Assembly: GCA_913774355.1 (NCBI GenBank) | Contig: CAJYGB010000032.1 | Coordinates: forward strand, 83,947-147,946 | Reading direction: 5' to 3' | DNA length: 64,000 nucleotides | Origin: an uncultured Chryseobacterium sp. | GTDB lineage: Bacteria > Bacteroidota > Bacteroidia > Flavobacteriales > Weeksellaceae | In this document: positions 45,035 through 54,022 of the stretch, one piece after another | How the letters are laid out: each line of letters starts with the position of its first letter | How positions within the stretch are numbered: the first letter of the stretch is position 1 | Program-made: the position numbers and the translations under genes | The notes under the pieces: generated by a model | Told to the model about the DNA's origin: nothing | Seen by the model: only the letters and a program-made list of their open reading frames with translations | Databases searched by the model: none

Positions 45035-45105
45035 TATGTTTTCGATGCCCTTTTACCCACGTCGGGCAAAAGAGCAGTCAATCTTTTTGACGGATTGAAA
45101 ACATA
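45035..45105 (-). ncRNA. Candidate structured RNA, three-way-junction fold
   Basis: TATGTTTTC (45035-45043) and GAAAACATA (45097-45105) make an outer stem. It encloses a 13-bp hairpin (45046-45058 with 45064-45076) and a 5-bp hairpin (GTCAA 45077-45081 with TTGAC 45087-45091). In minus-strand RNA the 13-bp stem is kept continuous by two G-U wobbles, which would be A-C mismatches on the plus strand. The element lies between a 27-residue ORF and a terminator. It could be a regulatory RNA or a structured 3' UTR. The function is unknown. Confidence 0.45.
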
Positions 45106-45163
45106 TACAATATAATTCATTTGTGTTTTTCCGGAAACTGATTATCATTTTCGGAAAATCTGA

Positions 45164-45247
45164 TTAGTTTCCCTGTTCTCTCTTAACAGTTGCAAAATAA
45201 GAAGCAAAAACTACTAAACATGTTGCGATTCCGATGTAAGTGATCAT
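45164..45247 (-). CDS. Small single-TM peptide (27 aa)
   Basis: A frame from ATG 45247 to TAA 45164 encodes 27 residues: MITYIGIATCLVVFASYFAT followed by VKREQGN. It is one membrane helix with a basic/polar C-terminal tail, a layout typical of bacterial small membrane proteins. A promoter 50 nt upstream and a terminator downstream give it its own transcription unit. The call rests on composition and context, since the length alone is weak evidence. Confidence 0.6.
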   Translation of the reverse strand: MITYIGIATCLVVFASYFATVKREQGN

Positions 45248-45296
45248 TTTGTTGAATTTTTAATTATTTGATTTATTATTATCGATTTTACATTTG

Positions 45297-45326
45297 CAAT
45301 ATTACGGCATTCAAATGAAGTTTCAA
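45297..45326 (-). promoter_or_regulatory. Promoter of the small peptide/RNA unit
   Basis: On the minus strand TTG (45324-45326), a 19-nt spacer and TAATATTG (45297-45304) form a -33/-7 pair with one deviation. The expected start site is about 45 nt before ATG 45247. Confidence 0.45.
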
Positions 45327-46063
45327 AACAAATAATTATGATGTATATCAGTGTTTTAAGTGGTTTTTGTTTACAGTTTTGATAAAAATAGTTTACATAA
45401 ATTTAATATAAAATTAAAAATTTATAAAGGCTTTTGTTGTGTTTTGTGTAAAAAATTATTGATCTGTTAATAAATTTGGCGCTTGCATTTAAAAGTTGAT
45501 AATCCAAAAAAGAAAAAATGCAATACATAATAACATTTTTTGAGACAATATTATATCACTTATTTTTGACTTGTAAGGATATTGAATGTTACAAAAACTT
45601 ATTATTGGGCTGTTTAAAATGCTGTTTCATGAAATTACCTTCGAAGGGTAAAAAGTATTTAAAAGTAACCGGTATCAGGATAAGTATTTTGGATTTGTAT
45701 TTTCATTACTGAAAATCAAATTGTTATAATTTTTATTTTCATTGCGTCTGATGCTGGAGATTTGTTTTGTAAATGTAAAAAAGAATCAGGTTTCATTTTA
45801 AAAAAATTCTTGCTAAATCGGTAGAAGTCTTCTGTTTAACGTAGATGTAGAAATTTATTGTCTTAAAAAGCTGTACATGATCAGACTGTTTAACTACAGC
45901 CAATCGGTCATAAAAACAGATTTAATGATGTGCAAAAATTAAAAAAGTCAGTATCAATGAATAAAAAAAAGGAAGTAAATTTTTTTGATAAGTCCGTTAT
46001 CGGTTTTTATGATTTAAAAAGTCATAATTATGTTTGCCGCTCTCAATAAGGCGATAAGTTTTT
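45327..46063. other. Long AT-rich gene-poor stretch
   Basis: More than 700 bp holds no gene I can support. A plus-strand TAAATTTG box at 45471-45478 is followed by a 64-codon frame at 45518-45712, which has atypical composition and no recognisable feature. The rest is low-complexity AT-rich sequence. Confidence 0.4.
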
Positions 46064-46798
46064 TCAGTAAAGTTTCTGGTCGTTCTTGCAGAAGAAGCTG
46101 GTGCGTTTGGTGGTGCCGGTTTCCTTTTTAAGGATTTCCTCGCCGCACTTCGGACATTTCTTTTCGTGATAGACCTGGAAATTCTTTTTCAGGACATTGT
46201 CTTTTTTCCATTTCTTGAAATCGAAACTGTAGGTCCGTGCTTCATCGATCATGGCTTTCAGCTTGGAAGGAGGAAGATGCCCGACCAATGTTTCCGGATG
46301 GATGCCGACTCTGAAAAGGGCTTCATTTTTTATGATATTGCCAACTCCGGCAAAAATATCTTGGTCCATCAGCGCATCGCAAGCCATCATTTTCGGACGG
46401 TCTTTCAGTTTCTTTTTCGCTTTTTCAGGATCCCATGCATCGCTCATCACATCGGCTTCCCAATCAAGACCTGATAGAAATTCAGGGTCTACGAGCTTTA
46501 CGTTGCAGGTATAAAAATACATTCCTCCGCTTTTGAATTCCAGTCCGAGCTTCAGGGTATGGGCCTGGGCTTTATTTTCCGTCAGGCTGTAGGAACCGAA
46601 CATCAGCAAGTGGATGCGGATATTGGCTTTGTCGAAAATAAGAAAAGTTTGTTTGCCGAAGGTTTTTACTTCCCGTAAAATGTGGCCTTTGATCTCCGAG
46701 GTTTCCGTTATGGAACTTCCTTTTACTTCAATTACCTTTTCACCTGCAAACTTTTGCAGATCTTCTTTCATCAGAACAACCGGAGGACCTTCGGGCAT
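46064..46798 (-). CDS. Fpg/Nei family DNA glycosylase (endonuclease VIII-like)
   Basis: The 244-residue base-excision repair enzyme removes oxidised bases and cuts the abasic site. It must start at ATG 46798, because P2 and E3 of MPEGPPVVL are the catalytic N-terminus; the frame extends upstream to 46861 but that would block it. The helix-two-turn-helix region includes DQDIFAGVGNIIKNEALF. The C-terminal zinc-finger part has CPKCGEEI and FFCKNDQ, so only three of the four usual cysteines are seen. It follows the next gene by 4 nt. Confidence 0.9.
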   Translation of the reverse strand: MPEGPPVVLMKEDLQKFAGEKVIEVKGSSITETSEIKGHILREVKTFGKQTFLIFDKANIRIHLLMFGSYSLTENKAQAHTLKLGLEFKSGGMYFYTCNVKLVDPEFLSGLDWEADVMSDAWDPEKAKKKLKDRPKMMACDALMDQDIFAGVGNIIKNEALFRVGIHPETLVGHLPPSKLKAMIDEARTYSFDFKKWKKDNVLKKNFQVYHEKKCPKCGEEILKKETGTTKRTSFFCKNDQKLY

Positions 46799-46802
46799 AA
46801 CT

Positions 46803-47861
46803 TTAGATTTTATATTCCTGGTCTTCAACGAGAGACCATTTTCCGTTCTTGTATTCTGCAATTATTTTGCCACCACTTGAACTTTTGAAATAGGGAATGT
46901 AAAATGTAGTTTCGTCCTGACCTTTTTTAATCCTTCCGTAAAAGGTTCTGAACGGAGCAGATACGGAGTTACTTTTAATCTGATAGGCCTGCGTACCGGT
47001 GACCACCAATATCCGCATCGTTTTAGGATCGATTTTCTGAAAAAATTTACAGTCGGATTCATAGATTTCAAAGGAATAATGATCCCGGGTTGCGTGGTGA
47101 TCTCCACTGCTTTCGGGCTCAATAATGTTTTCAAAAAGTTCGGTAAACATATTTTTTTCCGAGGCATGTAGCGGATTTAGATCTTCAAAGTCAGAAATCC
47201 CGTCTCCATCCGTATCACGGGAATTTGGATTCAGGAAAATCAGATTTTCAAAGAGATCGTTGTACCCGTCACCGTCAGAATCTTTTTTGATATCATCCAG
47301 ATTGATTTCAAAGGTCAGGAAATCTTTTACGGCGGTCGATTCATCGAACCGTATTCCTTTTTTGATGCCGATAAAACTTCCGTCGAGGAAAAGGATATTG
47401 TTCTTAATAAATCCATCCTTCTGTATGTGATTGATATAGGTGTTTTTGCTGAATCCTATATAGTAGGCTTTTGGCTTCCGATCTTTTATTTCCAGCAGCC
47501 ATTGCCCGAATTGATTTACGGCAACCGCATATAATGATTTTCCTGCTTGCTGAAACCTGATGTAGCGGAACTGATTCTGAAAATACGTTTGGAAGGCTGT
47601 AAACGGATTGTTATGTTCAGGCATTTTCTGGTCCTGCGGCATTGGTGAATATTCATCTGACGTCTCATCCTGTTCGTAGCTGATATTCCCCTTGTTCTCT
47701 TTGTATTTAATATGTTTCGGATTGTTCATCAGAATGAATTCTGTCATTTCTGAAGTCGGAGAGAAGCTATCTCCGGCCGGATAATGTTTTTCACCGTCAT
47801 CAAAACATTGTTCCTGAGAAAACAGATACACCGGAAACAGCAGTACGAGCAAACTTTTCAT
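46803..47861 (-). CDS. Exported protein with thrombospondin type 3-like calcium-binding repeats
   Basis: The 352-residue protein has a signal peptide (MKSLLVLLFPVYLFSQ). Residues about 192-230 carry two Asp-rich calcium loops, KKDSDGDGYNDLFENL and RDTDGDGISDFEDLNP. The rest is beta-rich and unknown. It is upstream of, and 4 nt from, the glycosylase gene, so the two are co-transcribed, although one is exported and the other works on DNA. The functional link is unclear. Confidence 0.82.
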   Translation of the reverse strand: MKSLLVLLFPVYLFSQEQCFDDGEKHYPAGDSFSPTSEMTEFILMNNPKHIKYKENKGNISYEQDETSDEYSPMPQDQKMPEHNNPFTAFQTYFQNQFRYIRFQQAGKSLYAVAVNQFGQWLLEIKDRKPKAYYIGFSKNTYINHIQKDGFIKNNILFLDGSFIGIKKGIRFDESTAVKDFLTFEINLDDIKKDSDGDGYNDLFENLIFLNPNSRDTDGDGISDFEDLNPLHASEKNMFTELFENIIEPESSGDHHATRDHYSFEIYESDCKFFQKIDPKTMRILVVTGTQAYQIKSNSVSAPFRTFYGRIKKGQDETTFYIPYFKSSSGGKIIAEYKNGKWSLVEDQEYKI

Positions 47862-47924
47862 ATTTGGAAATTTAAAACAATACTACTGAAATTTTTTTAA
47901 GCCGTAAACTCTTCATTATGATAA

Positions 47925-48355
47925 CGGATAATCTCTGAGATCTTTTGTAAGTGAAAAAATTTATGCTGACCCTGCCGAAATAGTTCTGTGAAGCTTAAAA
48001 ACAGTTAATATTAAAAAAAACGCTGTGCGCTTAGTGTGCAAACATCACGTATTTACCCAATACTCAGCAATTTTTCGACAATAAATTGTTATCACTTATC
48101 TCTGTGATCTCCCATAAGTGAAACGGCTCTGTGAACTTTAAAACAATTCGTATTAAAAAAAACGCTGTGATCTTAGTGTTCAAATACCATATATTTACCC
48201 AATACTCAGCAATTTTTCGACAATAAATTGTTACCATTTATCTCTGTAATCTTTTATCAGTGAAACGGCTCTGTGGACTTTAAAACAATTCGTATTAAAA
48301 AAAACGCTGTGCTCTTAATGTTCAAACACCATATATTTCCTTACTATTCCAACAT
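47925..48355. repeat. 142-bp tandem repeat array
   Basis: Units begin at 48011, 48153 and 48295, each with TTAAAAAAAACGCTGTG, exactly 142 bp apart. Two full units share CCCAATACTCAGCAATTTTT, then CGACAATAAATTGTTA and GAAACGGCTCTGTG. The third is cut after about 60 bp, and a diverged part-unit precedes the array from about 47925. It is non-coding and lies directly before the dGTPase promoter. Confidence 0.85.
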
Positions 48356-48382
48356 TTTCATCAAAAAAAATAAAATTTAAAG

Positions 48383-48390
48383 TAATTTTG
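48383..48390 (+). promoter_or_regulatory. TAnnTTTG -7 box, 4 nt before dgt
   Basis: TAATTTTG ends 4 nt before the ATG at 48395, which predicts a leaderless transcript. Confidence 0.45.
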
Positions 48391-48394
48391 AAGC

Positions 48395-49753
48395 ATGATG
48401 AATTTAAACCAGATTTTCACGAATCAGCGTACAGGCAATAATCCGCATACTAAAGCTTCCAGAACGGATTTCCAGAGAGATTTTGACCGAATTATATTCT
48501 CATCGGCTTTTAGAAGGCTGCAGAACAAAACGCAGGTTTTTCCGTTGCCCGGAAGTGTATTCGTGCACAACCGCCTGACGCATTCGCTCGAAGTTTCATC
48601 GGTGGGACGAAGCCTGGGAAGCGTAATGGGCGAGTTCATCCACGATGAGTATAAGAATGACCTTACCGAAGAGGCAAAGAATTTCTACCTGCATAACCTG
48701 GGGAATGTGATTGCTGCAGGCTGCCTTTGTCATGATGTCGGCAATCCGGCTTTCGGACATTCAGGAGAAGATGCGATTGCGAGCTATTTTGAAAGAAATG
48801 AATCGGATTTAAAATCTAAATTCAACGAAAAGGAATGGGCAGACCTGGTAAATTTTGAGGGAAATGCCAATGCAGTCAGAGTCTTGGCCCAGCAACAGCA
48901 GGGAAAAGATGCGGGAGGCATTCAGCTTACCTTCTCTACGCTGGCGAGCATTGCCAAATATCCGTGTGAGGCCATCGCCAAAACAAAGGGAGTGGTACAT
49001 CGGAAAAAATTCGGTTTCTTCCAGAATGAAAAAGATATTTTCCTGGAAATTGCCAAAGCGACCCAACTGATTCCGGAAAGTGAGGAACCGTATATTTTTA
49101 AAAGACATCCTTTCGTATGGCTGGTGGAAGCAGCGGACGACATCTGTTACAACATTATCGATATGGAAGACGCCCACCGCCTAGGCATCGTTTCTACAGC
49201 CGACTGCAAAAACCTGTTTTTTGAACTGGTGAAATCCGAGACGGATGACGTGAAAAGAATAGAAGAAAAACTGGGTTCCATCTCCAACGAAAACGAGCAG
49301 ATTTCGTATTTACGGGCAAAAGTCATCAACGCCCTGATCAATACCTCGATGGAAAGATACAAGCAGGATTTTGAAAAGATCCTGAACGGAAACCTAAACA
49401 AAGCCCTGCTGGATCTTTATAAAGATGAAAATAAAGCCCTTCAGGACATTGAAAACTTTTCCATCGAAAAAATATACAACCACAAAGCCGTGGTGGAAAT
49501 CGAAAATGCCGGATACAATGTCATGTATGAACTGCTTGACCACTTTATTCCGTCCATTCTCAAACCTGAAGAAAAAAGGAAATCCTACGATACCAAAGCG
49601 CTGAAGCTGATTCCGAAACAGTTTATTTACGAAAGCGGCACCGATTACCAGAAAGTATTGGGTGTGATCGATTTCGTTTCGGGTATGACCGACAATTACG
49701 CCACTGACCTATATCGTAAAATTAAAGGAATCGATATCGGAATGACAGTGTAA
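48395..49753 (+). CDS. dgt: Deoxyguanosinetriphosphate triphosphohydrolase (dGTPase), HD domain
   Basis: The 452-residue enzyme hydrolyses dGTP or other dNTPs to the nucleoside and triphosphate, adjusting nucleotide pools. The HD metal site is complete: His in HNRLTHSLEVSSVGR, the HD pair in AAGCLCHDVGNPAFGHSGED, and a downstream Asp in WLVEAADDICYNIIDMEDAH. The N-terminal SRTDFQRDFDRIIFSSAFRR is typical of the family. ATGs at 48395 and 48398 are both possible. Two long intergenic repeat zones flank it. Confidence 0.93.
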   Translation: MMNLNQIFTNQRTGNNPHTKASRTDFQRDFDRIIFSSAFRRLQNKTQVFPLPGSVFVHNRLTHSLEVSSVGRSLGSVMGEFIHDEYKNDLTEEAKNFYLHNLGNVIAAGCLCHDVGNPAFGHSGEDAIASYFERNESDLKSKFNEKEWADLVNFEGNANAVRVLAQQQQGKDAGGIQLTFSTLASIAKYPCEAIAKTKGVVHRKKFGFFQNEKDIFLEIAKATQLIPESEEPYIFKRHPFVWLVEAADDICYNIIDMEDAHRLGIVSTADCKNLFFELVKSETDDVKRIEEKLGSISNENEQISYLRAKVINALINTSMERYKQDFEKILNGNLNKALLDLYKDENKALQDIENFSIEKIYNHKAVVEIENAGYNVMYELLDHFIPSILKPEEKRKSYDTKALKLIPKQFIYESGTDYQKVLGVIDFVSGMTDNYATDLYRKIKGIDIGMTV

Positions 49754-49939
49754 TGGTGAATTTTGCTTCGCAAGTGAATGGTGAAGTGTGAATCTTAATT
49801 TGAGGCTCGTGCTGGATTCACAAAGGCGCGAAAGCTTTTTAAGTGCTTTGTGTAAAAGAAAAACGCAAGGATTTTATCTCTGATAAAATAGAGTACCTTT
49901 CAATATATGAATGAAGCAATGGTCATTTACGAATTTATC

Positions 49940-50026
49940 CATTGTTATCATTTGCTGAGTGAAACGCCCTTGCGCTCGGAAAATATTCTCAATTTGATCA
50001 AAAAATCCTTGCGATCCTCGCGTTAA
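49940..50026. repeat. Intergenic repeat of the AAATATTCTCAA family, copy 3
   Basis: ATCATTTGCTGAGTGAAACG, then GCGCTCGGAAAATATTCTC, then ATCCTTGCGATCCTCGCGTT. It is homologous to 36209-36339 but shorter and diverged. Confidence 0.65.
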
Positions 50027-50120
50027 TACAACTTAAACAAAATCAAATCCAGTAACCAGATTTCCTTTTAATTCATCTTAAAATAAAGCTGAAACACCTG
50101 ATCATCAACCAATATATCCT

Positions 50121-50206
50121 CATCTACCATTTGCTGAGTGAAACGCCCTTGCGTCCGGAAAATATTCTCAATACGATCAAAAAATCCTTGCGGTCAGTGC
50201 GTTAAT
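50121..50206. repeat. Intergenic repeat of the AAATATTCTCAA family, copy 4
   Basis: This is very close to copy 3 (TTTGCTGAGTGAAACGCCCT, then GGAAAATATTCTCAATACG). The two are 180 bp apart in the gap between dgt and the SPFH gene. The remainder of 49754-50329 shows no gene. Confidence 0.65.
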
Positions 50207-50329
50207 CAAACAAAAAATTGACAAGCGGAGCGGATTGACGATTCACCATTCACTCTAAAATTCCCGTTGTTCATTTGATTTTTCAGGTGAAAATTCTTAT
50301 CTTACAGCAAACCACTAAAATAAAACAGT

Positions 50330-51256
50330 ATGGCGTACGCAGGAATATTGGCATTTATCGGCCTTGTTACTCTATTTGCTTCATTTTTTACCGTAAAACA
50401 GGAATCTGCTGCGATTGTAGAGCGGTTGGGGAAATTTCTAAAGGTGAGCCATGCGGGCTTGCATCTGAAAATCCCGTTTCTGGATCAGATTGCCAAACGG
50501 CTGAACCTTAGGATCCAGCAGTTGGATGTCATTATTGATACCAAAACGTTGGACAATGTGTTTATTAAAATGAAAGTTTCCGTACAATACCAGGTAATCA
50601 GGGAAAATGTAAAGGATGCTTATTACCGGCTGGAAAATCCGGAAAACCAGATTACTTCCTATGTATTTGATGTAGTACGTGCCGAAGTGCCGAAAACAAA
50701 ACTGGATGATGTATTCGTAAGGAAAGATGACATTGCTATTGCGGTGAAAAGTGAACTTCAGGAGGCCATGCAGAGTTACGGATATGATATTATTAAAGCG
50801 CTGGTGACCGATATTGATCCCGATGAACAGGTGAAGCATGCGATGAACAGGATCAATGCTGCCGAGAGAGAAAAAACCGCTGCCGAATATGAATCGGAAG
50901 CCCAGAGAATACGAATCGTTGCCGTAGCGAAAGCCGAAGCGGAATCCAAAAAGCTACAGGGACAGGGGATTGCAGATCAAAGACGAGAAATTGCAAAAGG
51001 ACTGGAAGAATCGGTAAAAATGCTGAATGCCGCCAATATCAATGCCCAGGAAGCTTCTGCACTAATCGTGGTGACCCAGCATTACGATACCTTAAGTTCC
51101 ATAGGCGCCAACAACCGGAGCAATCTCGTGCTTCTTCCCAATTCACCGACGGCAGCCAGTTCAATGCTGAATGATTTGGTTGTATCTATGGCAGCAACCC
51201 AGAAGATGGATGAATATGTTCCGGTAGCTGATCCAACAAAAAAGAAAGATTTTTAA
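50330..51256 (+). CDS. SPFH/Band 7 (stomatin-like) membrane protein
   Basis: The 308-residue protein has an N-terminal membrane segment (about residues 3-22) and an SPFH domain (about 22-200: ESAAIVERLGKFLKVSHAGL, HLKIPFLDQIAKRLNLR). A helical region (about 190-250, INAAEREKTAAEYESEAQRI) follows, which drives oligomer formation. The family includes QmcA and forms membrane scaffolds. No NfeD-type partner gene is adjacent. It has a clear terminator. Confidence 0.94.
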   Translation: MAYAGILAFIGLVTLFASFFTVKQESAAIVERLGKFLKVSHAGLHLKIPFLDQIAKRLNLRIQQLDVIIDTKTLDNVFIKMKVSVQYQVIRENVKDAYYRLENPENQITSYVFDVVRAEVPKTKLDDVFVRKDDIAIAVKSELQEAMQSYGYDIIKALVTDIDPDEQVKHAMNRINAAEREKTAAEYESEAQRIRIVAVAKAEAESKKLQGQGIADQRREIAKGLEESVKMLNAANINAQEASALIVVTQHYDTLSSIGANNRSNLVLLPNSPTAASSMLNDLVVSMAATQKMDEYVPVADPTKKKDF

Positions 51257-51364
51257 ATCGTTCTGATCATATAGCAGGCTTGGAAATCAGCGTTTGATTG
51301 ATGATAAAACCGATTGACATACTGAAAAATAATAAGTAAATTTTTGTATTTTAATAATGAATTG

Positions 51365-51395
51365 ATCCTTTCCGGCATACCGGAGAGGATTTTTT
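51365..51395 (+). terminator. Intrinsic terminator of the SPFH gene
   Basis: ATCCTTTCCGG (51365-51375) pairs with CCGGAGAGGAT (51380-51390) with one wobble pair, around CATA, followed by a T run. Confidence 0.88.
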
Positions 51396-51584
51396 GTAAA
51401 AAGATGATTAGGCATTGAATAATGTGGATTTGGTTTAATTAATTTGTTTTTAGTGAGTTAAATTAAATAGGAGAGGAAAAGACAAGCAGTGGATCGGAAT
51501 ACTAAATAAGGTTCATCATACCGAATAACAAACCACAGGCTTTTACGATTAAGTTCATGTTGGCTGTTGGATTGACAAATAAAA

Positions 51585-51610
51585 CTTCCCGCATCCGGCA
51601 TCCAGCTTCC
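51585..51610 (+). repeat. CTTCC-rich dispersed repeat
   Basis: CTTCCCGCATCCGGCATCCA followed by GCTTCC. Related sequence is at 53751-53780 (inverted) and 53986-54014. The rest of 51396-51721 holds nothing supported. Confidence 0.5.
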
Positions 51611-51721
51611 AAACCTGATTAAAGAAATATCTTCAATTTTTTACTCTTGTTTTTTTATAATTAAATCCCTAATTTGATCTTCCTTTTAAAAATACCAAAT
51701 TGTACAACCAGAAATAATAAT

Positions 51722-53743
51722 ATGGATAATCAACTTGAAATTGAAAATTACAGGATCGGAAAGTCGGAAGCATGGGCAGGAAATATGGAGGATCACGAAC
51801 TTCTGGAACGCATCAGGGAATCTGAATTTGCCAAACACCAGATGGATCAGGGAAAGGATTTCTGTTACTTTTTAGATAAAAAATATCAAACAGGCAATAC
51901 CGAAAACAGAGAATATGTCTGCATGGCCTATACGCTGAACGAGCCGGCTAATCTGGAAAGGGCATCCGTTTCAGATGTTGTCGTGGAAGAAAATGAAGTA
52001 TACCATATCCACCGCATCAGTGTAGTGAGAGACGGGGTTCTGATCGATAAAATTCCTGATACCAAAATAAAAGTGCTCGACAGTGAGAACGAAAGCAGCG
52101 GCGGGATTCTGAGCAGCAACAAAAAAATAAATATTACCATAAAAGATCTCAGGCTGAATGATATCCTGATCATGGAAGATTCCAGGGTAAAGGCATTCAA
52201 AGAACGTGATTTCCTGAGAAAGGAATTTGCGAAATACGTCTGGGTAAGCCCGGACAGCTATTGGGCTTACGGAAGCTATACCTTTACTTTCATCAACAAC
52301 CGCGAGCAAAGCGTAGCTTGTAAAAAAACATTTTTCCGTGATGAAGCGGGCAACGTGCTGGATCCGGAAATCCGTTACCTGAATAAAGGGGAAGAATTTG
52401 TTTTTAAGATGGAAGACTATAACAATCAGGTAGATGCGAAACGCGAAATTTTCCCTTACATTGATTTCGCAACGGACACAAGCTGGAAAGAGTTGTCCGA
52501 TTACATTGCTCCCATCTACAGTGACATTTTCAGCCAGGCTTCGTTACAGGAATTTGCGCCGAATCTCGTGGAGAAACTGGACGCTATTGCTGATCAGGAT
52601 GAAAAAATTCAGTTTGCCATTGAATATGTGCAGAATAATATTTACTACATCTTCAATGCCGACGAAATGAACGGCCACAAGCCGCAGGAGCCAGCCGTTA
52701 CTTATGAAAACAAACAGGGCGACTGCAAGGCAAAATCCGTTCTGCTTAAAGTGATCCTTGATTATATCGGGGTGGAAGCGTCTGTCGTACTGGTAAATTT
52801 CCATACCGATTTTTATATTAAATATTACCTGCCGTCATTGCTCATCTTTAACCATGCGATTGTCAAAATTAACCATAAAGGCGAAGAATATTTTGTGGAT
52901 GCGACGGTGCGTGATGAATTCGGATTGCTGGAAAACCGCGGATTTATTTACTTTATGTACTATCTCGAAATAAAGCCGGATCAGGAGCTGAAACAGAGGA
53001 AACCGTACCGATACCCTTATTTCTGTGTGGATGAAAAAGTGGATTTTAAAGTGCAGGATAAAACGGGAACGCTTGTTTTAACGACTGCCTATAGAGGAAA
53101 CCGCGCCAATGCCATGAGACGGTATTTTAAAAATACCAACAGGCGGGAAGTAATCGACAGCTGGAACAATTTCCTGTTTTACAGCCTGAATTATTCCGGC
53201 GACCGGAACGGTACCGACGTCAGGGATATTTTTACGGATGCAGCCATTGAGATGGTCAGCGACGACAGGAAACTGAATGAGTTTAAAATTCAGTATAAGG
53301 CCTCTATCCAAAACCCGTATTACACTGATCCGAAAGAAAACCGGTTTATGATGTATTTCGACAGGAATGTGGTAAAGACCGGCGCGCGTGATTTTATCCA
53401 TAAAGATCTCCCTTTCTGGCATAATTTCGACAGCGAAAAGTATGAGATCAATCTCTATACGGATCAGAAAATCGATACCGAAGAAAAGTATACTGTGAAG
53501 GAAAGCACCATCCATAATCCGTACTTTGATTTCTCCAGCCGGAAAAAAGTAACCTCAAAAGGGGCAACTGCCTATATTGAATTCCAGCCGTTGGTTAATC
53601 TGGAGATTCCAAAAGAAGATTTTGAAAAATTCAGGGCGGATCATCACATTATCGCCGACAGCAATTTCGGATTGGGCATCGATATTATTGAACCCGGATT
53701 TATCAACATGCTGAAATACAGCTTTAAAAAGAAGTTTAAATAA
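51722..53743 (+). CDS. DUF3857/transglutaminase-like protein
   Basis: The 673-residue protein has an N-terminal beta-rich DUF3857-like part (about 1-250) and a transglutaminase-like core at about 280-420. The catalytic triad is visible: C335 in ENKQGDCKAKSVLL, H378 in LLIFNHAIVKI and D393 in YFVDATV. The C-terminal part is another beta domain. ATG 51722 shows no signal peptide, unlike most family members, so it may be cytoplasmic. It probably acts as a peptidase or crosslinker; the substrate is unknown. Confidence 0.87.
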   Translation: MDNQLEIENYRIGKSEAWAGNMEDHELLERIRESEFAKHQMDQGKDFCYFLDKKYQTGNTENREYVCMAYTLNEPANLERASVSDVVVEENEVYHIHRISVVRDGVLIDKIPDTKIKVLDSENESSGGILSSNKKINITIKDLRLNDILIMEDSRVKAFKERDFLRKEFAKYVWVSPDSYWAYGSYTFTFINNREQSVACKKTFFRDEAGNVLDPEIRYLNKGEEFVFKMEDYNNQVDAKREIFPYIDFATDTSWKELSDYIAPIYSDIFSQASLQEFAPNLVEKLDAIADQDEKIQFAIEYVQNNIYYIFNADEMNGHKPQEPAVTYENKQGDCKAKSVLLKVILDYIGVEASVVLVNFHTDFYIKYYLPSLLIFNHAIVKINHKGEEYFVDATVRDEFGLLENRGFIYFMYYLEIKPDQELKQRKPYRYPYFCVDEKVDFKVQDKTGTLVLTTAYRGNRANAMRRYFKNTNRREVIDSWNNFLFYSLNYSGDRNGTDVRDIFTDAAIEMVSDDRKLNEFKIQYKASIQNPYYTDPKENRFMMYFDRNVVKTGARDFIHKDLPFWHNFDSEKYEINLYTDQKIDTEEKYTVKESTIHNPYFDFSSRKKVTSKGATAYIEFQPLVNLEIPKEDFEKFRADHHIIADSNFGLGIDIIEPGFINMLKYSFKKKFK

Positions 53744-53750
53744 TAATAAG

Positions 53751-53780
53751 CTGGATGCCGGAAGAAGCTGGAAGCGGGAT
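53751..53780 (-). repeat. CTTCC-rich dispersed repeat, inverted
   Basis: CTGGATGCCGGAAGAAGCTG followed by GAAGCGGGAT is the reverse complement of the sequence at 51585-51610 with small changes. Confidence 0.5.
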
Positions 53781-53864
53781 GATGAGAGAGTCCAAAATTT
53801 AGCTTATGATAGAAAGTGGAAATATTTTAATATTAATGAGGGTTGGTAAATGATGATTGATGTT

Positions 53865-53914
53865 AATAAAAAGCTTCGGCTGGTTTGCAAGCAAACCAGC
53901 CGAAGCTTTTTATT
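53865..53914. terminator. Perfect 24-bp bidirectional terminator hairpin
   Basis: 53865-53888 is perfectly complementary to 53891-53914 with only AA between. The stem ends in A5/T5 tracts, so it works in both directions for the convergent genes at 51722 and 54023. The inner stem contains GCTTCGGC, as at 8302-8332. Confidence 0.85.
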
Positions 53915-53985
53915 GGTTAATTTAAAATTCAATACTATTCAATGATGGATCAATAGACGTCTGGTAATCATTTTGACAAAAGGAA

Positions 53986-54014
53986 ACTTCCATCTTCCTG
54001 CATCCATCTTCCCG
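53986..54014 (+). repeat. CTTCC-rich dispersed repeat
   Basis: AACTTCCATCTTCCTGCATC followed by CATCTTCCCGC is a third copy of this family, just before the stop codon of the DUF962 gene. Confidence 0.45.
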
Positions 54015-54022
54015 CCAATGAT

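Noticed and set aside
45054-45110. 28-codon minus-strand frame inside the structured RNA (starting near 45120)
   Set aside because: The stem pairing explains the sequence better than the peptide, which has no recognisable features.
45518-45712. 64-codon plus-strand frame after a TAAATTTG box
   Set aside because: Composition is that of AT-rich non-coding DNA, with no recognised motif or neighbour, and the box may be chance.
47925-48355. Possible CRISPR array
   Set aside because: Units are 142 bp, directly adjacent and similar throughout, without short repeats and unique spacers, and no cas gene is present.
53865-53914. Palindrome as a MITE
   Set aside because: The A/T tails and position between convergent genes fit a bidirectional terminator, and there is no target duplication.
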